A stretch of 64,000 bases of DNA from Mycolicibacterium frederiksbergense (GCF_029893345.1 NZ_JARXVE010000004.1:310001-374000); one strand, 5' to 3'. Counted from the stretch's first letter, positions 41,246 through 51,039 are shown. Numbers and translations are program-made. The notes: generated by a model from the sequence alone, not told the origin.

Positions 41246-42181
41246 GTGATCACACCGACCGAACGGTTAGTCGAGACAAATGGCGTGACATTGCGACTGA
41301 CAGAGGCGGGTGAACGCGGAGATCCGGTCGTGGTTCTGGCCCACGGATTCCCCGAATTGGCCTACTCGTGGCGGCACCAGATCCCGGCGCTGGCAGCGGC
41401 CGGATACCACGTGCTGGCCCCCGATCAGCGCGGCTACGGCGGCTCATCGCGACCCGGCGCCATCGAGGACTACAGCATCGTGGCGCTCACCGCCGACATC
41501 GCCGGACTGCTCGACGACGTCGGCGCCGAAAAGGCGATACTCGTCGGACACGACTGGGGCTCTTCGGTCGTCACCAACTTCCCGTTGTTCTACCCGGACC
41601 GCGTCGCGGCGGTGGCCGCGCTGAGCGTGCCGCCGGTCCCGCGGGCCTCGGCACCACCTGTCGCGATCTGGCGCAGGATGGTCGGCGACAACTTCTTCTA
41701 CATCCTGCATTTCCAGGAACCCGGCGTCGCCGACGCCGAACTGGGCGCCGATCCGCGGGGCTCGCTGCGCCGCATGTTCAGGATGGAGGGAGTCAGCGCG
41801 CCCCTGGAGACCCTGTCCGACCGTCCGCTGCCAGCGCTGCCGGAGTGGATCACCGCCGACGAATTCGAGCGGTACGTCACGGCGTTCACCGAGACCGGGT
41901 TCACCGGCGCCCTGAACTGGTACCGCAACTTCGACCGCAACTGGGAGCTCACCGATCCGGATTCAGGACGGATACCCGCCCTCACCATCACCGCACCCAC
42001 CCTGTTTCTGGCCGGCGCCGCCGACCCGCTGTTGAACTTCACCCCACGCGACCGGGTGCGCGAGGTGGTCACCGGGGACTACCGCGAGGTGTTGATCGAC
42101 GGTGCCGGGCACTGGTTGCAGCAGGAACGCCCCGATGAGGTCAACGCGGCGCTGCTCGAGTTCCTGGAAAGCCTGAAGTGA
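41246..42181 (+). CDS. ephA: Epoxide hydrolase EphA
   Basis: A 311-residue alpha/beta-hydrolase of the soluble epoxide hydrolase type. It shows HGFPE (oxyanion region), nucleophile Asp in GHDWGSS, cap-domain tyrosine region NWYRNFD and catalytic His in GAGHWLQQE. GTG 41246 (VITPTERLVETNGV) was chosen. It sits next to ftsH on the opposite strand, without the esp genes found between them in M. tuberculosis. Confidence 0.9.
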   Translation: MITPTERLVETNGVTLRLTEAGERGDPVVVLAHGFPELAYSWRHQIPALAAAGYHVLAPDQRGYGGSSRPGAIEDYSIVALTADIAGLLDDVGAEKAILVGHDWGSSVVTNFPLFYPDRVAAVAALSVPPVPRASAPPVAIWRRMVGDNFFYILHFQEPGVADAELGADPRGSLRRMFRMEGVSAPLETLSDRPLPALPEWITADEFERYVTAFTETGFTGALNWYRNFDRNWELTDPDSGRIPALTITAPTLFLAGAADPLLNFTPRDRVREVVTGDYREVLIDGAGHWLQQERPDEVNAALLEFLESLK

Positions 42182-42239
42182 AGCCCGACTTGCATTTCGA
42201 AGTCCTGGTTACGCCGTGACGTGCCGGTAGGGTGCAGCC

Positions 42240-42968
42240 ATGCCGATCGCTGCGAATGCGAAGTTGTGGGTACTCGGTGTCACTTCGGCGGGACTCATCG
42301 CTGTCGGCGCCAGCGCGTGCGACGTGCCCTCAGGACCCAACGCCGCCCCGGGCACCGGGGCCCGGCAGGTCACCGTCGTCGGAGCCGGTCAGGTGCAGGG
42401 CGTACCGGACACCCTGACCGCCGACGTGGCAATAGAATTCATCGCCCCGGATGTGTCGGCCGCGCTCAACCAGTCCAGCCAGCGCCAGCAGGACGTGATC
42501 GAGTCGCTGGTCGGAGCGGAGATCGACCGCAAGGACATCAGCACCACCCAGGTGAGCGTGCAGCCGCAGTTCGGCCCGGACAGTGCGATCACCGGTTACC
42601 GGGCCAGCAATGCGATCAAAGTCAAGATCCGCGACACCGCCAAGGCTTCACAGACGCTGGCGCTGATCGCCGGCGCCGGAGGCGACGCCACCCGGATCAA
42701 CTCGGTCAACTATTCGATCGAGGACGATTCCGACCTGGTGCGTGACGCGCGCGCTCGGGCTTTTGACGACGCCAAGAACCGGGCCGAACAGTACGCCGGG
42801 TTGTCCGGGCTGCACCTGGGCAAGGTGATCTCGATATCCGAACAGTCCGGTGGTTCTCCCCCGCCCACACCCATGCCGATGCAACGCGCGGCGATGGCCG
42901 ACGTGCCGTTGGAGCCTGGGCAGCAGACGGTGAGCTTTTCCGTGACGGTGATCTGGGAGCTGACCTAA
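42240..42968 (+). CDS. lpqG: SIMPL-domain lipoprotein LpqG
   Basis: A 242-residue exported protein with a hydrophobic signal ending A-S-A-C (Cys27), a likely though loose lipobox, and a SIMPL (DUF541) domain (VTVVGAGQVQGVPDTL, ITGYRASNAIKVKI, DDAKNRAEQYAGLSGLHLG). The C-terminal FSVTVIWELT matches my recollection of M. tuberculosis LpqG (Rv3623). Convergent with the molybdopterin enzyme, overlapping by 4 bases. Function unknown; SIMPL proteins are envelope-associated oligomers. Confidence 0.88.
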   Translation: MPIAANAKLWVLGVTSAGLIAVGASACDVPSGPNAAPGTGARQVTVVGAGQVQGVPDTLTADVAIEFIAPDVSAALNQSSQRQQDVIESLVGAEIDRKDISTTQVSVQPQFGPDSAITGYRASNAIKVKIRDTAKASQTLALIAGAGGDATRINSVNYSIEDDSDLVRDARARAFDDAKNRAEQYAGLSGLHLGKVISISEQSGGSPPPTPMPMQRAAMADVPLEPGQQTVSFSVTVIWELT

Positions 42969-45187
42969 GCGGGCGCGATGTCTACCGGGATGCCGTTGAG
43001 CACCGCGGTGCCCGACAGCGGATCCAGGTGAGTGCCGTCGTTGAGTTGATTGACGTTGACGCCGGGGTGGCTGCGCGCGAGCTCCTGACCGGTTCCACCG
43101 CGGTCGTGGCCCCAGCCGTGCGGTAGCGAAACCACGCCGCGCCGCATGCCGTCGGTCACCTCGACCGGGGCCAGCAGCTCACCACCCGGGCCCTTGATGA
43201 CGGCGATATCGGTGAGACCCAGATCGGCCGCGTCGTCGGGGTGGATCTGCAGCGTGCACCGGTTGGAGCCGCCGGACAGCGCCGGCAGGTTGTGCATCCA
43301 GCTGTTGTTGGACCGCAGATGGCGCCGGCCGATCAACAGGAAGCCGCCTGCCGTGCGGCCGAGCGCGTCGCGCAGCCGCGCCACGTCGGCGACGATCGGT
43401 TCCGGTGCGAGTTCGATTCGCCCGCTCGGGGTTCGCAACACCTCCGGGATGCGCGGGCACAGCGGGCCCAGGTCGATGCCGTGCGGGTTGTCCTTCAGCC
43501 GCTGCAGCGTGAGCCCGCCGGGCTGGTCGCCGAACGCGTCGCCGTAGGGCCCGAGCCGCAGCATCATGTCGAGACGGCGCTCGTAGCCGGGGCCCGGATG
43601 CAGCATCGCCGTGAGCTCGTCGACATCACGGCCCGCCACCGGCGAATCGGGGTCGGCGGTTTCCTTCTTCAGCGTCGTCGCGATCACCTGCGCATCGACG
43701 AGCGCTGGATCACCTTCGTACCCAACGCCGTACAGGATCAGCGCCAGGCGGGACAGGATCTCCGGCTCGTCGGGGCGACCGTCGGCCGGCAGCGCCGGGG
43801 AGGAGTACCGCACGTTGTTGCGCACTGCGAGGTTGTTCAGCGCGACGTCGAAATGGGCGCTCCGGGAGGGCGGTGGCGGCGGCAGGATGACGTCGGCGTG
43901 CCGGGTGGTCTCGTTGAGGTACGGGTCGATGGAAAGCATGAAATCGACGAGCTCTAGCGCCTGGTCGAGCCGGTCGCCGTCGGGCGCGGACAGCACCGGG
44001 TTGCCGGCGATGGTGATCATCGCCTTGATCTGCCCGTCGCCCGCGGTGTCGATCTCCTCGGCGAGCGCGGCGGCCGGCAGCTCGGACAGCGCCTCGGAGT
44101 AACCGGACACCCGGCTGGTCCACCGCCCGGTCTTGAACCCGCGGCCCGGTTTCGGCGGCCGCGGCGCGGATACGACCGCACCGAGCGGAAACATCGCCCC
44201 ACCGGGACGGTCCAGATTGCCGGTGAGGACGTTGATCACGTCGACCAGCCAGCTGCCGATGGTGCCGAATTCGACCGTGGAGGTGCCGATCCGGCCGTAG
44301 ACGGCCGCCGTCGGCGCCGCCGCAATTTCGCGAGCGAGGCCACGGACCTCCTCGGCGCGCAGCCCGCAGGCCGCGGCGACGGCCTCGGGTGAGAATTCGT
44401 CGGCCAGCGCGCGGACCTGCTCGACACCGGTGACATGCTCGGCGAGCCCACCGAGATCAACCAGGTCCTCGTCGAACAGCACGTGCACGATGGCGAACAG
44501 CAGCAACGCGTCGGTGCCGGGCCGCGGGGCGAGGTGCCGGTCGGCGAGTTCAGCGGTGCGGGTGCGGGCCGGGTCGATGACGGTGAGTCGGCCGCCGCGT
44601 TTGCGCAGCGCCCGCAGCTTGCCGGGAAAATCGGCGGCGGTGGCCAGGCTGCCGTTGGACACCAGCGGATTCGCGCCGATGATCAGCAGATAGTCGGTGC
44701 GGTCCAGGTCGGGCACGGTGAACGCGATCGGGCTGCCGAACATCAGGCCCAGCGCGACGTGCTTGGGCATCTGATCGAGTGTGCTGGCGCTGAACACCTG
44801 CCGGGTGCCCAGACCCCGGATGATCAGCGGCGCATAGAGCGCGCCCGCGATGGTGTGCGCGTTCGGGTTGCCGAGGTACACCCCGACCGACGCGCCACCG
44901 TGCTCGCCGATCACCGCGCCGAGCCGCTCGGCGACGACGGCGTACGCCTCATCCCAGGTGGCCTCGGTCAGCACGCCGTCACGGCGGACCAGTGGGTGGG
45001 TCAGCCGGTCGGGATCGTTGTCGAGTTCGCCGAAGCTGGCGCCCTTCGGGCAGATGAAACCGGCGCTGAACACGTCCTCGCGATCACCGCGGGCACCGGT
45101 CACCCGGCCGTCGGAGATGGTGAGCGTGAGGCCGCAGGTGGCCTCGCAGAAGGGGCAGATCCGCAGGGCAGTGCTGGTCTCAGCCAT
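42965..45187 (-). CDS. Molybdopterin-dependent oxidoreductase (formate-dehydrogenase-like)
   Basis: A 740-residue molybdopterin oxidoreductase of the DMSO-reductase family. The N-terminal 4Fe-4S ligands are C-x2-C-x3-C (CPFCEATC, from residue 12) and a later C in FICPKG. Mo-bisMGD contacts include DYLLIIGANPLVSN and [14 protein letters not shown], and a C-terminal dinucleotide-binding domain is present. No TAT signal, so cytosolic. No partner iron-sulfur, flavin or membrane subunit lies next to it. Substrate unknown. Confidence 0.88.
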   Translation of the reverse strand: MAETSTALRICPFCEATCGLTLTISDGRVTGARGDREDVFSAGFICPKGASFGELDNDPDRLTHPLVRRDGVLTEATWDEAYAVVAERLGAVIGEHGGASVGVYLGNPNAHTIAGALYAPLIIRGLGTRQVFSASTLDQMPKHVALGLMFGSPIAFTVPDLDRTDYLLIIGANPLVSNGSLATAADFPGKLRALRKRGGRLTVIDPARTRTAELADRHLAPRPGTDALLLFAIVHVLFDEDLVDLGGLAEHVTGVEQVRALADEFSPEAVAAACGLRAEEVRGLAREIAAAPTAAVYGRIGTSTVEFGTIGSWLVDVINVLTGNLDRPGGAMFPLGAVVSAPRPPKPGRGFKTGRWTSRVSGYSEALSELPAAALAEEIDTAGDGQIKAMITIAGNPVLSAPDGDRLDQALELVDFMLSIDPYLNETTRHADVILPPPPPSRSAHFDVALNNLAVRNNVRYSSPALPADGRPDEPEILSRLALILYGVGYEGDPALVDAQVIATTLKKETADPDSPVAGRDVDELTAMLHPGPGYERRLDMMLRLGPYGDAFGDQPGGLTLQRLKDNPHGIDLGPLCPRIPEVLRTPSGRIELAPEPIVADVARLRDALGRTAGGFLLIGRRHLRSNNSWMHNLPALSGGSNRCTLQIHPDDAADLGLTDIAVIKGPGGELLAPVEVTDGMRRGVVSLPHGWGHDRGGTGQELARSHPGVNVNQLNDGTHLDPLSGTAVLNGIPVDIAPA

Positions 45188-45214
45188 GCCTGCGATTCTG
45201 CGCCGATCAGTTCC

Positions 45215-45266
45215 GGTTCGTAAGCCTTCGGCTTAGGCGCGGTTCGTAAGCCTTCGGCTTAGGGCT
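45215..45266 (-). repeat. Tandem 26-bp hairpin repeat at the hpt stop codon
   Basis: Two 26-bp units (45215-45240 and 45241-45266) agree at their first 23 bases. Each holds the perfect hairpin TAAGCCTTCGGCTTA (6-bp stem, 3-base loop). On the minus strand the hpt stop TAA (45261-45259) is the first three bases of the first hairpin. Same plan as at clpC1 and radA. Confidence 0.9.
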
Positions 45267-45843
45267 GCTCGTACACCTTCGGATCGAGGGTGCCGATGTA
45301 GGGCAGGTCGCGGTAGCGCTCGGCGAAGTCCAGCCCGTAGCCGACGACGAACTCGTTGGGAATGTCGAAGCCCACGTAGGCGACGTCGAGTTCGGTGCGC
45401 ACGGCATCCGGTTTGCGCAGCAGCGTGCACACCCGCAGCGAACGCGGCCCCCGGGTGGCCAGGTTGCGCAGCAACCAGGACAGGGTGAGCCCGGAGTCGA
45501 TGATGTCCTCGACGATCAGCACATCGCGGTCATTGATGTCGCGGTCGAGATCCTTGAGGATGCGCACCACACCCGAGGACGAGGTGGACGAGCCGTAGGA
45601 GCTGACCGCCATGAACTCCAGCTGAGTGGGCAGCGGGATGGTCCGGGCCAAGTCGGTGACGAACATGACCGCACCCTTGAGCACGGTGACCAGCAGCAGG
45701 TCGTCGTTGCCGAGATTGTCGCGGTACTCCTCGGCGATCATCTCCGCGAGTTCGGCGGTGCGAGTCCGGATCTGATCCTCGGACAACAGCACCGATTTGA
45801 TGTCTCCCGCATACAGCTCGGCAGAATCGACAGCCACCCGCAC
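45259..45843 (-). CDS. hpt: Hypoxanthine(-guanine) phosphoribosyltransferase
   Basis: A 194-residue purine salvage enzyme with [19 protein letters not shown], the [12 protein letters not shown] loop, the PRPP motif [11 protein letters not shown] and the C-terminal [15 protein letters not shown]. It converts hypoxanthine and guanine to nucleotides. GTG 45843 is the start used here; it is 40 bases after tilS. Confidence 0.95.
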   Translation of the reverse strand: MRVAVDSAELYAGDIKSVLLSEDQIRTRTAELAEMIAEEYRDNLGNDDLLLVTVLKGAVMFVTDLARTIPLPTQLEFMAVSSYGSSTSSSGVVRILKDLDRDINDRDVLIVEDIIDSGLTLSWLLRNLATRGPRSLRVCTLLRKPDAVRTELDVAYVGFDIPNEFVVGYGLDFAERYRDLPYIGTLDPKVYEQP

Positions 45844-45883
45844 AGCGTGCCACGTGATGGGGCCTATTGACCAACGCGCATCG

Positions 45884-46843
45884 CTAGACCGGTTCCGTGC
45901 GCAAGGTCAGCGCGCCGTCGCGGCGCACCGCGAACAACCGCTGTTTACGCAGCCCGGACCCGACAGCCACCCCGCCCTGCCCGCGCCACGCCGTCACCAG
46001 CCGGTCCACCGCACGGATCTGGATGTCGGTCAGATCACATCCGCCACCGGCCAGCAACCAGGCCCGGATCACCCGGCGCCGCACGGCGTCGGGCAGCTCG
46101 CCCAGCCGGCCGATGTCCAGCCTGCCGTCGGCGGTCAACGCCCCGGCCAGATGAATCCGGGCCATTTCGTCGAGCGTTTCGGTGTCCTCACGCAGCGCGA
46201 TCGCGGTGCGCGCCAACGCCTCGGCCACCCCGCCACCGAGCACCTCCTCCAGCAGCGGCAGCACCTCGTGCCGCAACCTGGCCCTGGTGAACCGGCGCTC
46301 GGCATTGTGCGGGTCCTGCCACGGTGTCAGCCCGAGTTCGTCGCAGGCCGCCTGGGTGAGTGCCCGACGCACGTCCAGCAGCGGCCGGTGCCACGGCGGG
46401 TCATGCGGGCGCATGCCGGCGATCGAGCGCGCACCCGATCCCCGGCCCAACCCGAGCAGCACCGTCTCGGCCTGATCGTCCAGGGTGTGGCCGAGCAGTA
46501 CCGGGGCACCGTCGCGGGCCTGCTCCAGCGCGGTGTAGCGGGCCTGACGTGCCGCCGCCTCGGGGCCCCCGTCGCGTCCGACCACCACCGAAATAACCTG
46601 TGCCGCAACACATCCGACCGCACATGCCTGTTCACGCGCGACCTCGGCCACCTCTCGGGAGCCAGTCTGCAGCCCGTGGTCGACGATCAGCGCGGTGGTG
46701 GGACGCAGACCGGCCGCGACCGCGGTCAGCGCAAGGGAATCCGGGCCGCCGGACAACGCCACACACCAGCGTGCGCCGTCGATCCGATCGCCGGCAGCCG
46801 CCACCGCGCGCCGCAGCGCGGCTACAGCACTCGTTGGATCCAT
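45884..46843 (-). CDS. tilS: tRNA(Ile) lysidine synthetase
   Basis: A 319-residue TilS. The PP-loop ATP site SGGPDS is at 31-36, with [20 protein letters not shown] and [11 protein letters not shown] following. It makes lysidine at the wobble base of tRNA-Ile(CAU). ATG 46843 ([14 protein letters not shown]) gives a 22-base overlap with the upstream metalloprotease gene. Confidence 0.94.
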   Translation of the reverse strand: MDPTSAVAALRRAVAAAGDRIDGARWCVALSGGPDSLALTAVAAGLRPTTALIVDHGLQTGSREVAEVAREQACAVGCVAAQVISVVVGRDGGPEAAARQARYTALEQARDGAPVLLGHTLDDQAETVLLGLGRGSGARSIAGMRPHDPPWHRPLLDVRRALTQAACDELGLTPWQDPHNAERRFTRARLRHEVLPLLEEVLGGGVAEALARTAIALREDTETLDEMARIHLAGALTADGRLDIGRLGELPDAVRRRVIRAWLLAGGGCDLTDIQIRAVDRLVTAWRGQGGVAVGSGLRKQRLFAVRRDGALTLRTEPV

Positions 46844-47889
46844 CGCTGTGGCTCGTCGATCTCGTCGAGTTGCGGCAGGGTGTCGGGACCCGACCACACG
46901 GTGTTGAACCGGGCCATCCCGACGGCTGCCACCACGTGGTCGACGAATGCCTTGCCGCGGGTGTACTGGCTGATCTTGGCGTCGAAACCGAGCAGTGCCC
47001 GCAGCAGCCGCTGCACCGGCGGCTGCTTGCGCTGCCGGCGCTCATCGAAGCGGCGCCGGATGATCGACACCGAGGGCACCACCGCCGGACCCACCGCGTC
47101 CATCACGTGGTCGGCGTGGCCTTCGAGCAAGGTACCCAGCACCAGCAGCTGATCCAGCGCGCGGCGCTGCGGCTCCGCCTGCACGGCCCGCATCAGACCC
47201 AGCATCCCGGTCGAATTCGGGTCGGGCCTGACCCCACTGCGTTGATTGCGGACGTACTGCGCGAGCCGGCCGGCGACCGCGGCGATGTCCTCCCCGGCGT
47301 CCTGGGTGAGCACCGCCAGGGATCGGGACATGTGATCGGCGAGCCAGGGATTGGCCCGGAACTGCACGCGGTGGGTGACCTCGTGCAGGCACACCCACAG
47401 CCGGAAGTCGGCGGGATTCACCCGCAGCTGGCGTTCCACCGAGAGGACATTGGGATAGACCAGCAGCAGCTCGCCGCCGTCGGGACCGAACGGATCGTAC
47501 TGACCGAGGATGCCTGTGGAGATGAAGGCCAGCACCGCGCCGGTCTGCGCGCCAGTCACCCGCCCGGTGATGAATCCCGGTTTCTGGTCGGCATCCGCCG
47601 ATCCGTCGGGAAGACCGCCGGTCATCACCCGCATCGATCGGGTGGCCGCGCGGATCCACTCCGGACGGTCGAGTACGCGGGCATCCGGCACCGCCGCGCC
47701 CTCGATCAGACCGGTCACCTCCCGCACCGGCAGCTCGGCGGCCTTCGAACTTTCCGAAAGCTGCTCGATGACCTGGTTGCGGGTGTAATCAGTGGACGCC
47801 GGAGCCGGCCGGGCCAGCTTCGCCCCGACCGTCGCGGCGAAATCCCAGTCGACCGCACGCCCCGCGGTCATGGTGACCGGCTCGCTCAT
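46822..47889 (-). CDS. Zinc-dependent metalloprotease-like protein (DUF2342 family)
   Basis: A 355-residue protein with a zincin-type HEVTH (HExxH) motif in LWVCLHEVTHRVQFRANPWL, downstream acidic residues, and the family start AVDWDFAATVG. This family (Rv3626c by position) has been annotated as coenzyme-F420-biosynthesis-associated or zinc metalloprotease. ATG 47889 overlaps the dacB stop (ATGA) and its end overlaps tilS. Its substrate is unknown. Confidence 0.88.
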   Translation of the reverse strand: MSEPVTMTAGRAVDWDFAATVGAKLARPAPASTDYTRNQVIEQLSESSKAAELPVREVTGLIEGAAVPDARVLDRPEWIRAATRSMRVMTGGLPDGSADADQKPGFITGRVTGAQTGAVLAFISTGILGQYDPFGPDGGELLLVYPNVLSVERQLRVNPADFRLWVCLHEVTHRVQFRANPWLADHMSRSLAVLTQDAGEDIAAVAGRLAQYVRNQRSGVRPDPNSTGMLGLMRAVQAEPQRRALDQLLVLGTLLEGHADHVMDAVGPAVVPSVSIIRRRFDERRQRKQPPVQRLLRALLGFDAKISQYTRGKAFVDHVVAAVGMARFNTVWSGPDTLPQLDEIDEPQRWIQRVL

Positions 47890-49268
47890 GTGGCACATCC
47901 GCAGGAACGCAGTACCGCCGCCACCGCATCGATCGCGGTGCGTCCGGTGGGGCCGGCGTTGTTGGAGACCAGCGCGAAGGTCAAGACCCGGCCGCTGACG
48001 TCGGTGACGATGCCGGCCAGCGCGTTGGTGCCGGTCAGCGAACCGGTCTTGGCGCGCAGCCAGCCTGCGGCGTCCCGCCCGGCGGCGGTGTCGAGATACC
48101 GGTTGGACAGCGTGCCGCTGCCGCCGGCGATGGGCAGCAGATCCACCAGCGGCCGTAGGGCCGGTTGAGTGCTGCCGGCCGCGGCGTTGACCACGTCATC
48201 GAGGGTGCGCGCGGTCAGGCGGTCATCCACCGACAGGCCGCTGGAATCGACCAGCCTGGCGCCGGTGGTGTCGATGCCGATCCCCTCGAGCTGGCTCAGC
48301 ACCGCCGCCACGCCGCCGTCGAAACTCTGCGGCCGGTGCAGCTGGGCGGCGACCTCCCGGGCGATCGCCTCGGCCATCACGTTGTCGGATTCATTCATCA
48401 TCTGGCGCAGGCGTTCCAGCAGCGGGGCGGACTGCACCGCGGCGATCTGCCTGCCGTCCGATACCGCGGTAGGCAACACGGTCACCGTCGCGGGATCCAC
48501 CCTGAGCGCGGCGGCCAGGGCACGTCCGGCATCGAGGGCCGGCGTCGTCGTCCGCTTCGATTCCACCGTCACCGGCTGGATCCGTCCGCCGTCGAGCATC
48601 ACCGGTTCCATCGGGGCGATGTCGCCGCCCTCGATGTCTTCCGGGTCCCAGCCCGGCGCCATGACCGGCCCGGTGTAGTCACTGGTGTCCACCCGCACCG
48701 CGGTGACCGGCACGCCGCTGCTGCGCACCTGCTCGGCCAGGTCGCTGATCCGGGGCGCACCCTTGTACCAGGTGTCGATACCCACCGGCGCGGCCGAAAG
48801 CGTGGTGTCACCACCGCCCTTGAGCACCACCAGGCCGGGCTGGGAGTCGACGGCCAGCACCGTCGTGGTCAGCGTCGCGTCGCGATCCAGCGTGAGCAGA
48901 GCGGCCGCCGTGGTCAGCACCTTGTTCACCGAGGCCGGCTGCATCGGCACCCCGGAGTTCTGTTCCCACAGTTGGCCACCGGTCTCGGCGTCGGTGATCC
49001 GACCGGTCACCTCCCCGAGATCCGGGTTGGCCAGCGCCGGCGCCAACGCGGCGACCAGGCCACCCCCGGTCGGAATCGGCGCCGACATGTCGACCGGAAT
49101 GATCCCGGGTTTGGCGGTCGCCGCCGGCGGGGCCGGTTTGATCGCCGCGGCGTCGCTGGACCGATGCCCGGTGAACACAGCCGCGACCGCGACGACGGCA
49201 GCGACCAGCATCAACACCACGACGCCTACCGCCACATGGGTGGACCGCCGCCACCGAGTGGGCCGCAT
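47886..49268 (-). CDS. dacB: D-alanyl-D-alanine carboxypeptidase/endopeptidase (PBP4 type)
   Basis: A 460-residue peptidase S13 protein. An uncleaved membrane anchor (about 10-33) is followed by the penicillin-binding domain with S-V-N-K (SxxK), S-D-N (SxN) and K-T-G in AKTGSLTGTNALAG. It trims peptidoglycan peptides outside the membrane. ATG 49268 has an AGGAGAA site; the spacer to the divergent ppa is 128 bp. Confidence 0.92.
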   Translation of the reverse strand: MRPTRWRRSTHVAVGVVVLMLVAAVVAVAAVFTGHRSSDAAAIKPAPPAATAKPGIIPVDMSAPIPTGGGLVAALAPALANPDLGEVTGRITDAETGGQLWEQNSGVPMQPASVNKVLTTAAALLTLDRDATLTTTVLAVDSQPGLVVLKGGGDTTLSAAPVGIDTWYKGAPRISDLAEQVRSSGVPVTAVRVDTSDYTGPVMAPGWDPEDIEGGDIAPMEPVMLDGGRIQPVTVESKRTTTPALDAGRALAAALRVDPATVTVLPTAVSDGRQIAAVQSAPLLERLRQMMNESDNVMAEAIAREVAAQLHRPQSFDGGVAAVLSQLEGIGIDTTGARLVDSSGLSVDDRLTARTLDDVVNAAAGSTQPALRPLVDLLPIAGGSGTLSNRYLDTAAGRDAAGWLRAKTGSLTGTNALAGIVTDVSGRVLTFALVSNNAGPTGRTAIDAVAAVLRSCGCAT

Positions 49269-49396
49269 ATTTCTCCTGCTCTTCCGGTGGTGGGGACGAG
49301 CCACCCTTTTAGCCCAGACTATCGCTGCTCTAGGGTTGACCCGCGTCGTCGCCCGACGGCCCACAGAGACTGACCGCAGCTGCGAAGGAGCCGACC

Positions 49397-49882
49397 GTGG
49401 AGTTCGACGTCGTCATCGAGATCCCGAAGGGTTCGCGCAACAAGTACGAGGTGGATCACGAAACCGGCCGGGTCAAACTCGACCGCTACTTGTACACCCC
49501 GATGGGCTACCCCGCCGACTACGGGTTCTTCGAGAACACCCTTGGCGAGGACGGCGATCCGCTGGACGCGCTGGTGTTGCTGCCCGAGTCGGTGTTCCCC
49601 GGCTGCGTGGTGGAAGCCCGCCCGGTCGCGATGTTCAAGATGACCGACGAGGCCGGCGGCGACGACAAGCTGCTGTGCGTGCCGGCCGGGGACCCGCGCT
49701 GGGACCACATCAAGGACCTCGGCGATGTGTCTCAGTTCGAGCTCGACGCGATCAAGCACTTCTTCGTGCACTACAAGGACCTGGAGCCGGGCAAGTTCGT
49801 GAACACCGCCGACTGGGTGGGCCGCGAGGAGGCCGAGGCTGAGCTGCAGCGTTCGGTGGAGCGGTTCAAGGCCGGCCACTGA
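49397..49882 (+). CDS. ppa: Inorganic pyrophosphatase
   Basis: A 161-residue family I pyrophosphatase. It shows [20 protein letters not shown] and the metal-binding [10 protein letters not shown], of normal length for mycobacteria. It hydrolyses pyrophosphate from biosynthetic reactions. GTG 49397 follows a GAAGGAG site. Confidence 0.96.
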   Translation: MEFDVVIEIPKGSRNKYEVDHETGRVKLDRYLYTPMGYPADYGFFENTLGEDGDPLDALVLLPESVFPGCVVEARPVAMFKMTDEAGGDDKLLCVPAGDPRWDHIKDLGDVSQFELDAIKHFFVHYKDLEPGKFVNTADWVGREEAEAELQRSVERFKAGH

Positions 49883-49898
49883 TTTAGCGCGGTTGTAA

Positions 49899-49918
49899 CA
49901 CGGGGTAACGCCCCCGTG
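49899..49918 (+). terminator. Hairpin terminator downstream of ppa
   Basis: CACGGGG (49899-49905) pairs with CCCCGTG (49912-49918) around a 6-base loop, 17 bases after the ppa stop. No T-tract follows, which is common in mycobacteria. Confidence 0.55.
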
Positions 49919-49942
49919 CTCTGCGGCTCCGATGATTGACCG

Positions 49943-50464
49943 GTGCTGATGCACCAAGACATCGGGCTTGAGGCGTACAACGAATTGCCGCTGCGGCGTG
50001 CGGTGCACGCGGTGTACGAGTGCTGCAACAGCGTGGTGCTGGCCACCGATATCGCCGGCGGGCGCCCCTACCCCGATCACATCTCGTTGTTTCGGCACGC
50101 CGACTCCCTGCTGTTCAGCCTCGGCGAGGATTCCATCGACCGGGTGCTGCAGGCCTATCCGCATATCGGCCGGCGCCCGCGCAGCCACAATTCCCTGTGT
50201 GAGCAGTGCTCGGTGTGGGATGACGATCCGATGGTGATGGCCCAGCTCAACACCGAGGTGGCGCGCTACATCGAACGGTTCGGGTTCGAATTCGTGATGT
50301 TCGTCGAGGACTGCTGTGCCCGCCGGGCCCTGGCGGGTCTGGCCACCCGGCTGAACAACGACCACGACACCGAACGCAAGGTCGTCCGCAACGAGATGGC
50401 CCGGATCAACCGAGCCCGGTTGGACCGCATGCTCGGCCCCGAGAGCGGTTACGACAACTGGTAG
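49943..50464 (+). CDS. OHCU decarboxylase-like (UraD-family) protein
   Basis: A 173-residue helical protein of the family that decarboxylates OHCU in urate breakdown. The catalytic-His region AYPHIG (about 71) and an S-x-x-E-Q (SLCEQ) are present, but the segment that normally carries an active-site Arg (GFPF...RG) reads GFEFVMFVEDCC. It may therefore be a divergent paralogue. Start is GTG 49943, with ATG 49949 as alternative. It lies 60 bases after ppa, with a hairpin between. Confidence 0.65.
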   Translation: MLMHQDIGLEAYNELPLRRAVHAVYECCNSVVLATDIAGGRPYPDHISLFRHADSLLFSLGEDSIDRVLQAYPHIGRRPRSHNSLCEQCSVWDDDPMVMAQLNTEVARYIERFGFEFVMFVEDCCARRALAGLATRLNNDHDTERKVVRNEMARINRARLDRMLGPESGYDNW

Positions 50465-50597
50465 CCGCCCAGAGAAGCGCACCAAAAATGTTGCCGTCAG
50501 GCACCTTTCAGCTAGTTGTCAGGCTGAACCGAATAGCCATCGAAACCGTTCCCTGGTTGGGGGCGCCCTGTCGCGCTCCCCGGAACGGAGAACCGAC

Positions 50598-50996
50598 ATG
50601 AAGCACAAACTGTTTTCCGCAAGCTGTCTGGTAGCCATCGCCGTCATTGGGGCGGCGCCGCCCGCATCCGCCGACAATCTGCACGGCTTCGGATGTGGGA
50701 CCGGTGCGGGCACCACCATGGACGCCACCAGCACACCCGGCAATTCCGCCACATCGCCGGGTTCGCCGAAGAACGAACCCACCATCAACAGCCCCAGCGG
50801 CGGCAAGGGCGGACAGGCATACAACAATGCCCGGCAAGGTGCGGCAGCGCCGTCGAACTACGACACCTCCTGCGGGAACGTGACCGCACACGGCACCGGC
50901 ACGCCGATGCAGACCACTCCGTCGACTGTGGACTTCACGAATAACTCGAAGGCCACGAGACCGATTTCGCACACCGGCAACGGCCCCACCAAGTAA
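50598..50996 (+). CDS. Small secreted protein
   Basis: A 132-residue protein with a clear Sec signal (SASCLVAIAVIGAAPPASA, cleavage before DNLHGFG). The mature part is low in hydrophobics and rich in Gly, Thr, Asn, Ser and Pro, with two cysteines (GFGCG, TSCGN). It looks unstructured or surface-exposed. No family recognised. Convergent with the PucR-type gene. Confidence 0.75.
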   Translation: MKHKLFSASCLVAIAVIGAAPPASADNLHGFGCGTGAGTTMDATSTPGNSATSPGSPKNEPTINSPSGGKGGQAYNNARQGAAAPSNYDTSCGNVTAHGTGTPMQTTPSTVDFTNNSKATRPISHTGNGPTK

Positions 50997-51039
50997 TAAC
51001 CCCCGGGGATCTACGAAGCGCTGCGCCGCCGCCGAAGCG

